Shown here in pieces: positions 17,155-24,861 of a stretch of DNA of 54,771 nucleotides (positions are counted from its first letter, which is position 1; every line of letters begins with the position of its first letter). The notes beneath the pieces were generated by a model, which was given only the letters and a program-made list of their open reading frames with translations, had not been told where the DNA came from and did not search any database. The position numbers were made by a program, and so were the translations under genes. Location: NCBI GenBank assembly GCA_938046585.1, contig CALIWR010000019.1:1-54771 (forward strand), given 5' to 3'. Source of the stretch: an uncultured Propionibacteriaceae bacterium (GTDB lineage Bacteria > Actinomycetota > Actinomycetes > Propionibacteriales > Propionibacteriaceae).

Positions 17155-17189
17155 AAGGGCGGTGCCTGGCAAGGTCCGGCACCGCCCTT
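17155..17189 (+). terminator. Terminator of the type VII-like operon
   Basis: AAGGGCGGTGCC pairs perfectly with GGCACCGCCCTT (12 bp) around an 11-nt loop, 47 bp after the stop of the 16289 gene. Confidence 0.8.
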
Positions 17190-17237
17190 ACAGCTCTGAT
17201 CAGATTCACGCGGATCTTGCGAATCGGCCGTATGCCC

Positions 17238-17765
17238 TTAGCGGGCTGAGGCGCTCGGGGTCGGTGATGGCAGGCAGACCGTGCCATTCGGCAGTGGGAG
17301 TTCGGTCTTGTAACCAGTGCCGGGCATTACATCGCCGGTCTTGGGGCCAAGCAGAACATCGACGGTGTGATCCGGCCGAGCATCAACCCGGTATTCGACC
17401 TGGCCAAACTGGCTCGCCACCAGCTGCACCTCGGGGTTCTCCTTGGCGGCGCCGACGATGATCACCGGGCTGGTGATCTTCTCCTCAGAATTGCCGACTC
17501 CGCTCACGACAAAGCCCCGCGACCGCAGCACCTTGGCCACCTCAGAGCCGAAGCCGCGGACCCCGCCTCCGTTGTACACCCGGACCGTGACCTGATTCGG
17601 CCGCAGTACTTGCGCGTTCTGAGTGACGCACGGCGGCGGGGGAGGAGGTACGAAAGGGGCCACGACTCGCTGGTAGCCCCACCAGCCGCCGTACCCCAGC
17701 ACCAGCAGCAGCACCACCAGCGTGACCGGGGTCCGCGCCAGCCGGACCGCTTCGCGCGTCGTCAC
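17238..17765 (-). CDS. LytR C-terminal domain protein
   Basis: Protein of 175 aa. It has a short cytosolic N-terminus, a TM helix (TPVTLVVLLLVLGYGGWWGY), a proline run, then a LytR_C domain (residues about 58-145: VTVRVYNGGGVRGFGSEVAK, LRSRGFVVSGVGNSEE). The catalytic LCP domain is absent, as is common for stand-alone actinobacterial members. Probably membrane-anchored and cell-wall associated. GTG start with AGGAGATCGAG. It is followed upstream in the same orientation by the ParB-like gene. Confidence 0.85.
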   Translation of the reverse strand: MTTREAVRLARTPVTLVVLLLVLGYGGWWGYQRVVAPFVPPPPPPCVTQNAQVLRPNQVTVRVYNGGGVRGFGSEVAKVLRSRGFVVSGVGNSEEKITSPVIIVGAAKENPEVQLVASQFGQVEYRVDARPDHTVDVLLGPKTGDVMPGTGYKTELPLPNGTVCLPSPTPSASAR

Positions 17766-17813
17766 CTCGATCTCCTGTCTGCCCAGTCAGCCTCGCAGTC
17801 GCGCCTGACCCTA

Positions 17814-18107
17814 CTACTGCAGTTCCAGCACCCGGGCATGCACCGTCTGCCGCTGTTGCAAGGCGGCCCGTAGCGCTCGGTGCAGCCCATCTTCCAGGTA
17901 GTACTCGCCGCGCCACTTCACTACGTGCGCGAACAGGTCGCCGTAGAAGGTGGAATCTTCCTCCAGCAGAGCCTCCAGGTCCAGCATCCGCTTGGTAGTG
18001 ACCAGCTGGTCCAGCCGCACCTGGAGCGGTGCGATGGCGGCCCACTGCTTCTGCTGATACCCGTGCTCGGGGTACGGACGCGAGTCGCCGACGCGCTTGA
18101 AGATCAC
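17814..18107 (-). CDS. Small conserved actinobacterial protein, ParB-like (often labelled VapB-family)
   Basis: Protein of 97 aa from a GTG (VIFKRVGDSRPYPEHGYQQK). It includes VRLDQLVTTKRMLDLEALL and GEYYLEDGLHRALRAALQQR. The E-D-G-x-H-R element resembles the nucleotide-binding motif of ParB/sulfiredoxin-like folds. Close relatives sit next to LytR_C genes in other actinobacteria and, from memory, are often annotated as VapB antitoxins. No toxin gene is adjacent, so that label is doubtful here. No strong ribosome binding site. Confidence 0.7.
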   Translation of the reverse strand: MIFKRVGDSRPYPEHGYQQKQWAAIAPLQVRLDQLVTTKRMLDLEALLEEDSTFYGDLFAHVVKWRGEYYLEDGLHRALRAALQQRQTVHARVLELQ

Positions 18108-18231
18108 ACCAGCAGGGTACCGGTCCCGGTGAAACCTTGCACCGCCCCGGCACCTGTGCCGCCGTAGCAGAGGAGCGCAAGGATGATGGGGGATTCCCCA
18201 CTGTTGTGCGGGAACCTGTTGAATGAGTCCC

Positions 18232-19929
18232 ATGACGGACCAGGTTGCCGAGATTACGCAGGGGTACACCTTCGAGGAGCAAGCGCTCGAGCTGGGGGTG
18301 CTAATGGCCGACGGCGAACCGCGCCCCGACGCCACGATCCGGATCCCGCTCGGGATGCTGAATCGGCACGGGGTGATCGCTGGGGCTACCGGGACCGGCA
18401 AGACCAAGACCCTGCAGCTGCTGGCCGAGCAGATGTCAGCCGCTGGGGTGCCGGTCTTCGCCGCCGACATCAAGGGAGACCTGTCGGGGCTGGCCTCGCC
18501 TGGGGAGGCCAGCGAGAAGCTCCTCTCCCGGACCCGCAAGATCGGGCAGGACTGGCAAGCCAAAGGTTTCCCGGTCGAGTTCTACGCGCTCGGCGGGCAG
18601 GGGCTGGGGGTGCCGGTGCGCTGCACCATGACCTCCTTCGGGCCGACCCTGCTCAGCAAGGTGCTGGGGCTGTCCGAAGTGCAGGAGTCGTCGCTGGGAC
18701 TGGTCTTCCACTACGCAGACGTACGGGGCCTGCCGCTGCTCGACATCGCCGACCTGCGGGCCGTCCTGACCCACCTCACGAGCGAGGAGGGCAAGGCTGA
18801 GCTGAAGGAGCTCGGCGGGCTGTCGACGGCCACAGTCGGGGTACTGCTGCGGGAACTGATCGGCTTCGCCGACCAGGGCGCGGACCTGTTCTTCGGGGAG
18901 CCGGAGCTGGACACCTTCGACCTGCTGCGGACCACCTCCGACGGGCGGGGCGTGATCTCGCTGCTGGAGCTTCCCAACCTGCATGACCGACCGAAACTGT
19001 TCTCCACCTTCCTGATGTGGCTGCTGGCCGACCTCTTCCACGACCTGCCCGAGGTGGGGGACATCGACAAGCCAAAGCTGGTCTTCTTCTTCGACGAGGC
19101 TCATCTGCTGTTCGCTGACGCCTCCCCGGAGTTCCTGCAGACGATCGCCCAGACGGTACGGCTGATCCGATCCAAGGGGGTCGGGATCTTCTTCATCACC
19201 CAGACCCCGACCGACATCCCCGATCAGGTCCTGGCCCAGCTCGGGTCCCGAGTCCAGCACCAGCTGCGCGCCCATACTCCCAACGACGCCAAGGCGCTCA
19301 AGCAGACCGTCAACACCTACCCGAAGTCGGCCTACGACTTGGCTGAGGTCCTGCAACGGCTGGGAATCGGGGAAGCGATCGTGACCGTGATGGATCCCGA
19401 CGGCTCGCCGACCCCGGTGGCCTGGACCCGGATGCGGGCCCCGGAATCACTCATGGCCCCAACCCCGGCCGACGTACTGCGCCCGGGGATCGCCGCCTCG
19501 GCAATGATGGCGAAGTACGGCACCGAGGTGGACCGAGAATCGGCCCAGGAGATCCTGGCTCGCAAACTGGAGGAGGGCGCCCAGAGCGCGGCCGAGCAGG
19601 AACAGGCCAAGGCCGACGCGCAGGCTGCACAGCAGGCCGAGCGGGAGGAAGCTGCCCGGGCCAAGGAGGAGGCCGCTCGGGCGCGGGAGGCTGAACGCCT
19701 CGAACGGGCTGCTCAACGGGAGGCCGAACGGCAACGCCGAGCCGAGGAACGCGAGGCTGAGCGGCAGCGCCGAGAGGCCGAGCGGGAGGCAGCACGCGAG
19801 GAACGGGCCCGGCGTAACGAGAAATCGGTCTTGGAACAGGTGGCTGGATCCAGTGTCTTCCGCCAGTTCGTCCGTTCCGCCGGGCGGGAAATCGTCCGCG
19901 GGATCTTCGGGACCGCTCGACGTCGGTAA
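18232..19929 (+). CDS. HerA-like helicase/ATPase (DUF853)
   Basis: Protein of 565 aa (three more if the ATG at 18223 is used). The Walker A motif is GATGTGKTKT (K58); the Walker B-like motif is KLVFFFDEAHLLF; a sensor-type segment GVGIFFITQTPTDIP follows. The C-terminal 120 residues form a very charged Ala/Glu/Arg-rich coiled coil (EREEAARAKEEAARAREAER...). HerA-like hexameric ATPases translocate on DNA; the cellular role of this actinobacterial subgroup is not settled. It is divergent from the ParB-like gene. Confidence 0.88.
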   Translation: MTDQVAEITQGYTFEEQALELGVLMADGEPRPDATIRIPLGMLNRHGVIAGATGTGKTKTLQLLAEQMSAAGVPVFAADIKGDLSGLASPGEASEKLLSRTRKIGQDWQAKGFPVEFYALGGQGLGVPVRCTMTSFGPTLLSKVLGLSEVQESSLGLVFHYADVRGLPLLDIADLRAVLTHLTSEEGKAELKELGGLSTATVGVLLRELIGFADQGADLFFGEPELDTFDLLRTTSDGRGVISLLELPNLHDRPKLFSTFLMWLLADLFHDLPEVGDIDKPKLVFFFDEAHLLFADASPEFLQTIAQTVRLIRSKGVGIFFITQTPTDIPDQVLAQLGSRVQHQLRAHTPNDAKALKQTVNTYPKSAYDLAEVLQRLGIGEAIVTVMDPDGSPTPVAWTRMRAPESLMAPTPADVLRPGIAASAMMAKYGTEVDRESAQEILARKLEEGAQSAAEQEQAKADAQAAQQAEREEAARAKEEAARAREAERLERAAQREAERQRRAEEREAERQRREAEREAAREERARRNEKSVLEQVAGSSVFRQFVRSAGREIVRGIFGTARRR

Positions 19930-20001
19930 CCCGGGACGACCATGCCAGTCGATCCTCGCGGAGGCGACGATCAAGCTTGGCGTCGGTGCGTGGATACGTG
20001 G

Positions 20002-20364
20002 TCAGCTGCGACTGGATTTGCCGCGTACCCGCGGTGGTAAGGAGCGGTTGTACTCCAGCGCGAGATCGATCCAGGACCGCAGCCCCGCGTCATCCTGGAT
20101 CGCCTCCGAGGAGACCTCGATCCAGCCCGGGCCCATGTCTTTGGTAGCCATCATCGCCTGGGTGGCGCCGGGACGCCTCAGAAGCTCCTGATGGCGGCAG
20201 GCGTCGACGCGGACCAGGAGATCCCCGGTTTTGCCGGCGCTGACGATCAACCGCTCATTGACCATGAAGGATCGGCCGCCGAACATCGACACCTCCCGGG
20301 TCAGGAGATCTTCTCCGAACAGCACTCGGATCCGTTCGACCAAGGCGTTCTGATGCGGGGTCAT
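20002..20364 (-). CDS. TfoX N-terminal domain protein
   Basis: Protein of 120 aa, a stand-alone TfoX_N domain: REVSMFGGRSFMVNERLIVS (conserved MFGG), LLVRVDACRHQELL, then ATKDMGPGWIEVSSE. Function of such single-domain proteins is unclear; a competence role is not implied. It starts in an ATGA overlap with the upstream SnoaL-like gene, so the two are translationally coupled. Confidence 0.8.
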   Translation of the reverse strand: MTPHQNALVERIRVLFGEDLLTREVSMFGGRSFMVNERLIVSAGKTGDLLVRVDACRHQELLRRPGATQAMMATKDMGPGWIEVSSEAIQDDAGLRSWIDLALEYNRSLPPRVRGKSSRS

Positions 20365-20702
20365 TCACCATTCACCGAGAGACGGTCGAAGACCAGCAGG
20401 GTTTCGGCGATCTTGCCGTCTCGGATGGTGAAATACTCCACGGCTGGGGCGGTAGTGAAGGACTCAGTCTGGGGGTAGTAGAGCAGGACCACGTGATCCG
20501 GATCGCTGAGCTGCGCGATCTCCTGGATCCCAGTGAGGCGGGCAGCGAAGTCACCGAGAGATGCCCGGTAGGCTTCCCGGCCGGTGATCTCGCCGCTCGG
20601 GGCATGGCAGACGAAGTCCTCGGCCAGGTACCCCATCGCGGTGTCGAGGTCACCACTGGTCCAGGCATGGTGATACGCCATCACCAGCTCGTAAGCAGTC
20701 AT
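20361..20702 (-). CDS. SnoaL-like / NTF2-fold protein
   Basis: Protein of 113 aa. Opens YELVMAYHHAWTSGDLDTAM and continues LAEDFVCHAPSGEITGREAY with a C-terminal VEYFTIRDGKIAETLLVFDR, the typical cone-shaped NTF2-like fold used by polyketide cyclases and small isomerases. Substrate unknown. Upstream partner of the TfoX_N gene, with an ATGA overlap. Confidence 0.8.
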   Translation of the reverse strand: MTAYELVMAYHHAWTSGDLDTAMGYLAEDFVCHAPSGEITGREAYRASLGDFAARLTGIQEIAQLSDPDHVVLLYYPQTESFTTAPAVEYFTIRDGKIAETLLVFDRLSVNGE

Positions 20703-20936
20703 TGAGGTCTCCTTCGAACATGGAAATGTGAGGTGCGGGCTTCGAATCTGGCAAGACTAGCAATGCGGACGCTCGACGGCAGGAAAGCAGCCGTGCCGGG
20801 TGACGGGCGGTGTCGACCGCGAATCACCCACCCGGTGAGGCCGTGACCTACAGACCCGGTGGGGCAGGGGCCCAGTGGGATGGCACAGTGTCGGTGTCAA
20901 CCGGTACGGTCGATGATTCGTCGAAAGGGTGTGGGA

Positions 20937-21464
20937 ATGGCGCTCGCCCACTCAGCTGACGAGGGAATCACGGCCATGTACGAGTCTCAGTGGAATTCGC
21001 TGGTCCGGATGGTGTGGCTGATGCTGCGCCATCAGGGAGCCGCTGAGGATGTGGTCCAGGACGCTTTCATTGCCACCTATCGGGCCTGGCCTACCCTGCG
21101 TGATGAGCAGGCGGCGGTCGGATACCTGCGCCGCTGCGCGGTGAACGGGGCCCGTTCGGTGTTGCGGCATGAGGTGGTGGTACGCCGCGAGAACGAGGCC
21201 GAGGCAGGCCGGGCTGACGCATCCGGGCGTGGGAGCGCGCCGAGCGCTGACCTGGCCGCGTTGAACCGGCTCGACGGGGATCGGCTGTTGGCGGAACTGA
21301 GAAAGTTGCCGGACCGGCAGCGGGAGGTGATCATTCTGCGTTACTACGTCGACCTGTCCGAGGCCCAGATCGCCGAAGCGCTCGATATCGCCCCCGGATC
21401 GGTCAAGACTCACGCCCACCGAGGATTACGCGCTCTGCGGGAGCGGATGGAGGCCGCGGTATGA
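20937..21464 (+). CDS. SigE-family RNA polymerase sigma factor (ECF)
   Basis: Protein of 175 aa. Region 2: QWNSLVRMVWLMLRHQGAAE followed by DVVQDAFIATYRAW. Region 4: LPDRQREVIILRYYVDLSEA with the helix-turn-helix QIAEALDIAPGSVKTHAHRG. The start at MALAHSADEG was chosen by family length; the ORF continues 26 codons upstream. It overlaps the next gene (ATGA), a putative membrane-bound partner that could act as its anti-sigma factor. The 230 bp upstream hold no gene. Confidence 0.9.
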   Translation: MALAHSADEGITAMYESQWNSLVRMVWLMLRHQGAAEDVVQDAFIATYRAWPTLRDEQAAVGYLRRCAVNGARSVLRHEVVVRRENEAEAGRADASGRGSAPSADLAALNRLDGDRLLAELRKLPDRQREVIILRYYVDLSEAQIAEALDIAPGSVKTHAHRGLRALRERMEAAV

Positions 21465-22510
21465 GCTTTGAGGACCAGGTACGAGACGAGTTGGGCCGGC
21501 AGGCGAGCCAGATCCAGCCCAACGAACGGCTGGCCCAGATCCTGGCTGCCGGGTCGCAGCAGCCGGCCCCCGTGACCTCGCTGCGGAGCGTACGCCGGCC
21601 CGGGCTGTGGCTTAGTGCCGCGGCGGCGGTGGTGTTGGCGGTGGCCCTCGCTGCGATGTGGGCGTTGCGTCCCCAGACTGCGGCCACCAATACCGAGATG
21701 GCAGCTGCCCCGGCCACCACCGGGGCCTCCGCGCCGGCCGTCACGGAGGCTAGTTCGTCGACGAACGGTGACGCGCAGGCCAAGAGCGCCACCAGGTGGG
21801 CGATGCCGGTCTACTACGTCACCACCGGCACTAGCCTGCAGCCCTGGCTGCTGAACCGGGATTTCATCAGCGTCGACGCCCCTTCCGACATCTCGGGCCG
21901 GGTCCAGCTGGCCGTCTCCACGCTGGTCACAGGAACTATCAACGGCACCCGCTTGCCGTACTCCGACTGGCAACAGCCCTGGCCGGAAGGCGAACAGGTC
22001 ACCACCGTCGTGGACAGTGGCCAGATCCGCGTCGACCTCAACCAGGGCCTGAGAAGCGGGTTAACACCGCAGCAGCAGCGGATGGCGTACCAGGCGATCG
22101 CGTGGACCACTACCGCCGCTGCCCAGATGAGCGTCCCGGTTCAGATCCGGGTCGCTGGTACGGTCGCGATGACCGCCTCACGCCCGGCGAGCGGCAGCGA
22201 GTGGAACGACCTGGCCCCGATCTGGATCGTGGCCCCGTCGCGCTGGTCGACTCAGCCAGCCGGGCAGCCGATCCTGGTCCGGGGCGAGGCCTGCGTGGAC
22301 GAGGGCAGCTTCAGCTGGCAGGTGCTGCGATCTGGGCAGGTGGTGCAGTCTGGACGCGGCAGCGCCTCCAGCGGCTGCCCGGTGCGCGGCCAGTTCTCCT
22401 TTACGATCCCGGCGCTGCCGCAGGGTGAGTACGTGCTGCAGGTGCAGCCCAGCGACGCCTCGGTCAGCGCGGACCGCTACCAAGCTACTTTGCCGCTGAC
22501 GGTCGTCTGA
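21461..22510 (+). CDS. Membrane-anchored GerMN/Gmad2-domain protein, putative anti-sigma partner
   Basis: Protein of 349 aa. A cytosolic N-terminus of about 45 residues is followed by a TM helix (LWLSAAAAVVLAVALAAMWA). A GerMN-like domain follows (about 115-230: MPVYYVTTGTSLQPWLLNRD, then QQRMAYQAIAWTTTAAAQMS). The C-terminal Gmad2-like beta domain (about 245-349) contains EACVDEGSFSWQVLRSG and GEYVLQVQPSDASVSADRYQ. The N-terminal region could hold the sigma factor; no zinc-type HxxxCxxC motif is seen. Its 3' end overlaps the convergent gene 22485-22646. Confidence 0.8.
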   Translation: MSFEDQVRDELGRQASQIQPNERLAQILAAGSQQPAPVTSLRSVRRPGLWLSAAAAVVLAVALAAMWALRPQTAATNTEMAAAPATTGASAPAVTEASSSTNGDAQAKSATRWAMPVYYVTTGTSLQPWLLNRDFISVDAPSDISGRVQLAVSTLVTGTINGTRLPYSDWQQPWPEGEQVTTVVDSGQIRVDLNQGLRSGLTPQQQRMAYQAIAWTTTAAAQMSVPVQIRVAGTVAMTASRPASGSEWNDLAPIWIVAPSRWSTQPAGQPILVRGEACVDEGSFSWQVLRSGQVVQSGRGSASSGCPVRGQFSFTIPALPQGEYVLQVQPSDASVSADRYQATLPLTVV

Positions 22511-22646
22511 GTTCAGATCCCTGGTCGTCGTTCGGGTGGCCGCACCACTGGTTGGCGGGCACCTGGCGTCGGACGGCAGCGATGTGCTGGCCGCAGCCGG
22601 CCCATGTCGTCTTGCCGCAGGTCTGGCAGGTCACTGCTCGGCACAC
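22485..22646 (-). CDS. Small Cys-rich zinc-ribbon-like protein
   Basis: Protein of 53 aa starting at GTG: VCRAVTCQTCGKTTWAGCGQ, then H-I-A-A-V and a later NQWCGH. Five cysteines and several histidines suggest a zinc site; this CRAVTCxxCGKxTWAGCGxH signature belongs to a widespread unnamed actinobacterial family. A strong ribosome binding site (GAGAGGAGTCTCCC) precedes the start. It is convergent with, and overlaps by 26 bp, the GerMN/Gmad2 gene. Confidence 0.7.
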   Translation of the reverse strand: MCRAVTCQTCGKTTWAGCGQHIAAVRRQVPANQWCGHPNDDQGSELRRPSAAK

Positions 22647-22814
22647 GGGAGACTCCTCTCGTCGGTCGACACATGAATATTCAGAAGAGGCTGACCTGGT
22701 CGGTGGCGATCGGGCGCACCTGGGCCGCAGCGTGCATCACAGGCACTATCGCGCGACAGACATTCTGTGGCGGGAGAGAAAAACCTTGGCCAACCCCCGT
22801 AGCCAAAGATGTGC

Positions 22815-22900
22815 TGGTGCGCGAGAGAGGAGTTGAACCTCCATGTCCTTTCGGACACACGGACCTGAACCGTGCGCGTCTGCCATTTCGCCACTCGCGC
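22815..22900 (-). tRNA. tRNA-Leu(CAG)
   Basis: Minus strand: acceptor GCGCGAG pairs with CTCGCGC, discriminator A, CCA encoded. Anticodon loop TTCAGGT gives CAG. The class II variable arm (TGTCCGAAAGGACA) and T-loop GGTTCAACTCC are present. Confidence 0.95.
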
Positions 22901-23019
22901 TAGGCCGGTAGCCCGGCCAGCCAGGAGAGCGTAGCACGACCGAGGCGGTGTCGCCACTCCCATGGTTTCGACTGGTGTCGTGGCAGGTTGGGCGCTCAGG
23001 GTTCACGATGAAGAGGGCT

Positions 23020-23307
23020 TCAGGTCATGGTTGGGTCTGGCCTTTCGTGCTCGCTGTTCGGGTAGGGGCTGTCCTGCGTCTGTGTCGACTGGGCCGCCAC
23101 CTCGGCGATCAGCTGCTCGAGCCGTTCCCGCTCGCTTGGTTCGCTCGTCTCGGCTAGCGACTGCCGCAGCCGGGTCAGAAACCATTCCCGATGTCGACGC
23201 CGCGAGGCTCCGATCTGGTCGTACAGGTCACGCAGCCGGGCTTGCAACGCCGCCACCTGCTCGGGGGTAGCGGGGGTCTGGTCATCGGGCTCCTCGGGTG
23301 CTGCCAT
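23020..23307 (-). CDS. Hypothetical charged helical protein
   Basis: Protein of 95 aa (MAAPEEPDDQTPATPEQVAA...). Predicted helical with LQARLRDLYDQIGASRRRHR and ERERLEQLIAEVAAQ, a likely short coiled coil, and a Ser/Pro/Gln tail. The ATG at 23307 follows AGGATGGCAAT; the longer open frame upstream crosses a 61-bp tandem repeat whose period is not a multiple of three. No family recognised. Confidence 0.5.
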   Translation of the reverse strand: MAAPEEPDDQTPATPEQVAALQARLRDLYDQIGASRRRHREWFLTRLRQSLAETSEPSERERLEQLIAEVAAQSTQTQDSPYPNSEHERPDPTMT

Positions 23308-23335
23308 ATTGCCATCCTGGCATCCCAGCCGGTCG

Positions 23336-23485
23336 GATGCCCCAGCACACCAGCGGGCATAACAATCCCCCTCGGCGTGGTCACCGGCCTGATCGGGATG
23401 CCCCAGCACACCAGCGGGCATAACAATCCCCCTCGGCGTGGTCACCGGCCTGATCGGGATGCCCCAGCACACCAGCGGGCATAAC
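23336..23485. repeat. 61-bp tandem repeat (about 2.5 units)
   Basis: Units start at 23336, 23397 and 23458 with GATGCCCCAGCACACCAGCG. The first two are essentially identical over 61 bp and the third stops after about 28 bp. They lie just upstream of the 23307 start. Because 61 is not divisible by three, coding use is unlikely. Confidence 0.9.
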
Positions 23486-23641
23486 CCTGGGGCAGGACGC
23501 CCGGGACCCTGGGTGGTCTGATTCTGCCTGCTGCTGTGCGCTCGGAGCAGCGGCAACCCCAGATGATCTATGCGATCAGGGTATGTTTTTCTTGCAGAAT
23601 CTTCACTAGACGTATCGATCTGGGTGGCTAACACTGGAGAC

Positions 23642-23764
23642 ATGTTCAAGAAGCTGTTCGAGTCCAAGGACTTCGCCGTGGCTCTCACCCTCATCGCGGG
23701 GCACAGCACCCAGAACGGCGTGGCGCTGGCCCACATGCTCGACGCGCAGGGGGTAGCCGAATGA
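23642..23764 (+). CDS. Very small ORF (40 aa)
   Basis: MFKKLFESKDFAVALTLIAG is followed by HSTQNGVALAHMLDAQGVAE. It could be a single amphipathic/hydrophobic helix. The start is weak (GGAG only 2 nt from ATG); an in-frame ATG lies at 23570. Its stop overlaps the next start in ATGA, and a strong terminator follows at 23933, which supports a small plus-strand transcription unit. No family recognised. Confidence 0.4.
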   Translation: MFKKLFESKDFAVALTLIAGHSTQNGVALAHMLDAQGVAE

Positions 23765-23913
23765 TCCCCACCTCTGAGACCTTCTGGTACTGGCCGGGCA
23801 CTTTCCCGACCGCTCAGGCGGATCGTCCCTGTGACGTCTGCGAGCAGGTGAAAGCCGACCAGCACGATGACCGAGAGACCAACCAGGGCGATTTCGCCCG
23901 GACCTCTGCCTGA
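23761..23913 (+). CDS. Very small ORF (50 aa) with CxxC
   Basis: MIPTSETFWYWPGTFPTAQA continues with a CDVCEQ pair and a polar, acidic tail. It is coupled to the 40-aa ORF by ATGA and has a GGGGG-type ribosome binding site 7 nt upstream. A terminator begins 20 bp after the stop. The CxxC could bind metal or be redox-active; that is speculation. Confidence 0.4.
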   Translation: MIPTSETFWYWPGTFPTAQADRPCDVCEQVKADQHDDRETNQGDFARTSA

Positions 23914-23932
23914 TCCTCTACAACCGACACAA

Positions 23933-23965
23933 CCTGGCCGGGACGTCTCGAACGTCCCGGCCAGG
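23933..23965 (+). terminator. Strong hairpin after the small ORFs
   Basis: CCTGGCCGGGACGT pairs perfectly with ACGTCCCGGCCAGG (14 bp) around CTCGA, followed by CCATTTTC. It insulates the small ORFs from the methyltransferase gene downstream. Confidence 0.85.
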
Positions 23966-23982
23966 CCATTTTCGGGCGAGTG

Positions 23983-24001
23983 TTAGCTTAGGTGAACCTC
24001 A
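23983..24001 (+). promoter_or_regulatory. Putative iron box (DtxR/IdeR-type operator)
   Basis: TTAGCTTAGGTGAACCTCA matches the 19-bp consensus TTAGGTTAGGCTAACCTAA at 15 of 19 positions and keeps most of its dyad. It ends 46 bp before the GTG of the methyltransferase gene, where a repressor would block transcription. Iron control is inferred from the match alone. Confidence 0.5.
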
Positions 24002-24047
24002 GTAGCCGATCGGGTACGGTCGGCGCCACCCGCCAGCAGGAGGTCTC

Positions 24048-24848
24048 GTGAGCCTGACCGATGTCCAACAGACCCTTTTCTTTCCGCTCACCGGGCGGGC
24101 CCAGGCCGCAGACCGCTGGCCTGACTTGTTCCCAGACCCCTGGGCCGAGCATGCCGATGCGATCCGGGTCGCCGAGGGCAGTACCGCGCAGCACTTAAGT
24201 GAATTCCCAGCCGCGGTGTACGGGCTGCGGCACCTGCTCACGATCCGGGAGATCAACGCCTATCTGACCGATCATCCCGGCGCGGCCGTGGTCAACATCG
24301 GCTGCGGGCTGGACCGGATCGTGCACGAGGTGGCCGACCCTGAGGCCCGGATTTACAACCTCGACTTCCCTGACGTGATCGAGATGCGTAAGCGCTGGGT
24401 GGAGCCGCACGAGCGAGAGGTCGACCTGCCGTACTCGGTCACCGACCACGAGTGGATGGATCAGGTCGACGCCAGTCAGGGCCTGATCGCGGTCGCCCCC
24501 GGGGTCTTTTATTACATCCCGGTCGAGGACGTGAAGAGCCTGGTCAGCGCCATGGGACGGCGCCTGCCGGGGGCCCGGCTGTGCTACGACGCGGAATCTC
24601 CCTGGCTGACCGCCTCCAGCGAGAAACAGATCCAGCACAAAGGCACCCCCGACGCCCGGATGCCGTTCCGGGTTAAGGATCCGTACTCCGTTCGAGGCTG
24701 GAGCGACCGGATCGTCGACGTCCGGATCGAATTCGACTTCAGCTCCTACCTGCCCGACCGCTCCCGGCTGCCGTTCGGGATCCGATTCGCCTTCACCTTC
24801 ATGCGGATCGCCCGCGCGATGTACGAGGTCGTCGTGACCTTCGCCTGA
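24048..24848 (+). CDS. Leucine carboxyl methyltransferase-like SAM-dependent methyltransferase
   Basis: Protein of 266 aa; GTG preceded by AGGAGGTCTC. The SAM motif I region is AAVVNIGCGLDRIVHEVADP with a downstream acidic residue in IYNLDFPDVIEMRKRW and a motif GLIAVAPGVFYYIPVEDVKS. This is the PPM1/Tcmp-type O-methyltransferase family, which act on carboxyl or hydroxyl groups of natural products. Substrate unknown. A possible iron box lies upstream. It is convergent with the next methyltransferase gene. Confidence 0.75.
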   Translation: MSLTDVQQTLFFPLTGRAQAADRWPDLFPDPWAEHADAIRVAEGSTAQHLSEFPAAVYGLRHLLTIREINAYLTDHPGAAVVNIGCGLDRIVHEVADPEARIYNLDFPDVIEMRKRWVEPHEREVDLPYSVTDHEWMDQVDASQGLIAVAPGVFYYIPVEDVKSLVSAMGRRLPGARLCYDAESPWLTASSEKQIQHKGTPDARMPFRVKDPYSVRGWSDRIVDVRIEFDFSSYLPDRSRLPFGIRFAFTFMRIARAMYEVVVTFA

Positions 24849-24861
24849 GCAGCCGAGACGA

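Noticed and set aside
23336..23485. CRISPR array
   Set aside because: Units are directly adjacent with no variable spacers and only about 2.5 copies are present.
23020..23865. Single 281-codon minus-strand gene
   Set aside because: Its upstream two thirds run through the 61-bp repeat and opposite the small ORFs and show no protein-like pattern. Only the last 95 codons, with a ribosome binding site, are kept.
23642..23913. Lanthipeptide or other RiPP cluster with the two methyltransferases
   Set aside because: No Cys/Ser/Thr-rich core, no modifying synthetase or transporter, and a strong terminator plus separate promoter region lie between the ORFs and the methyltransferase.
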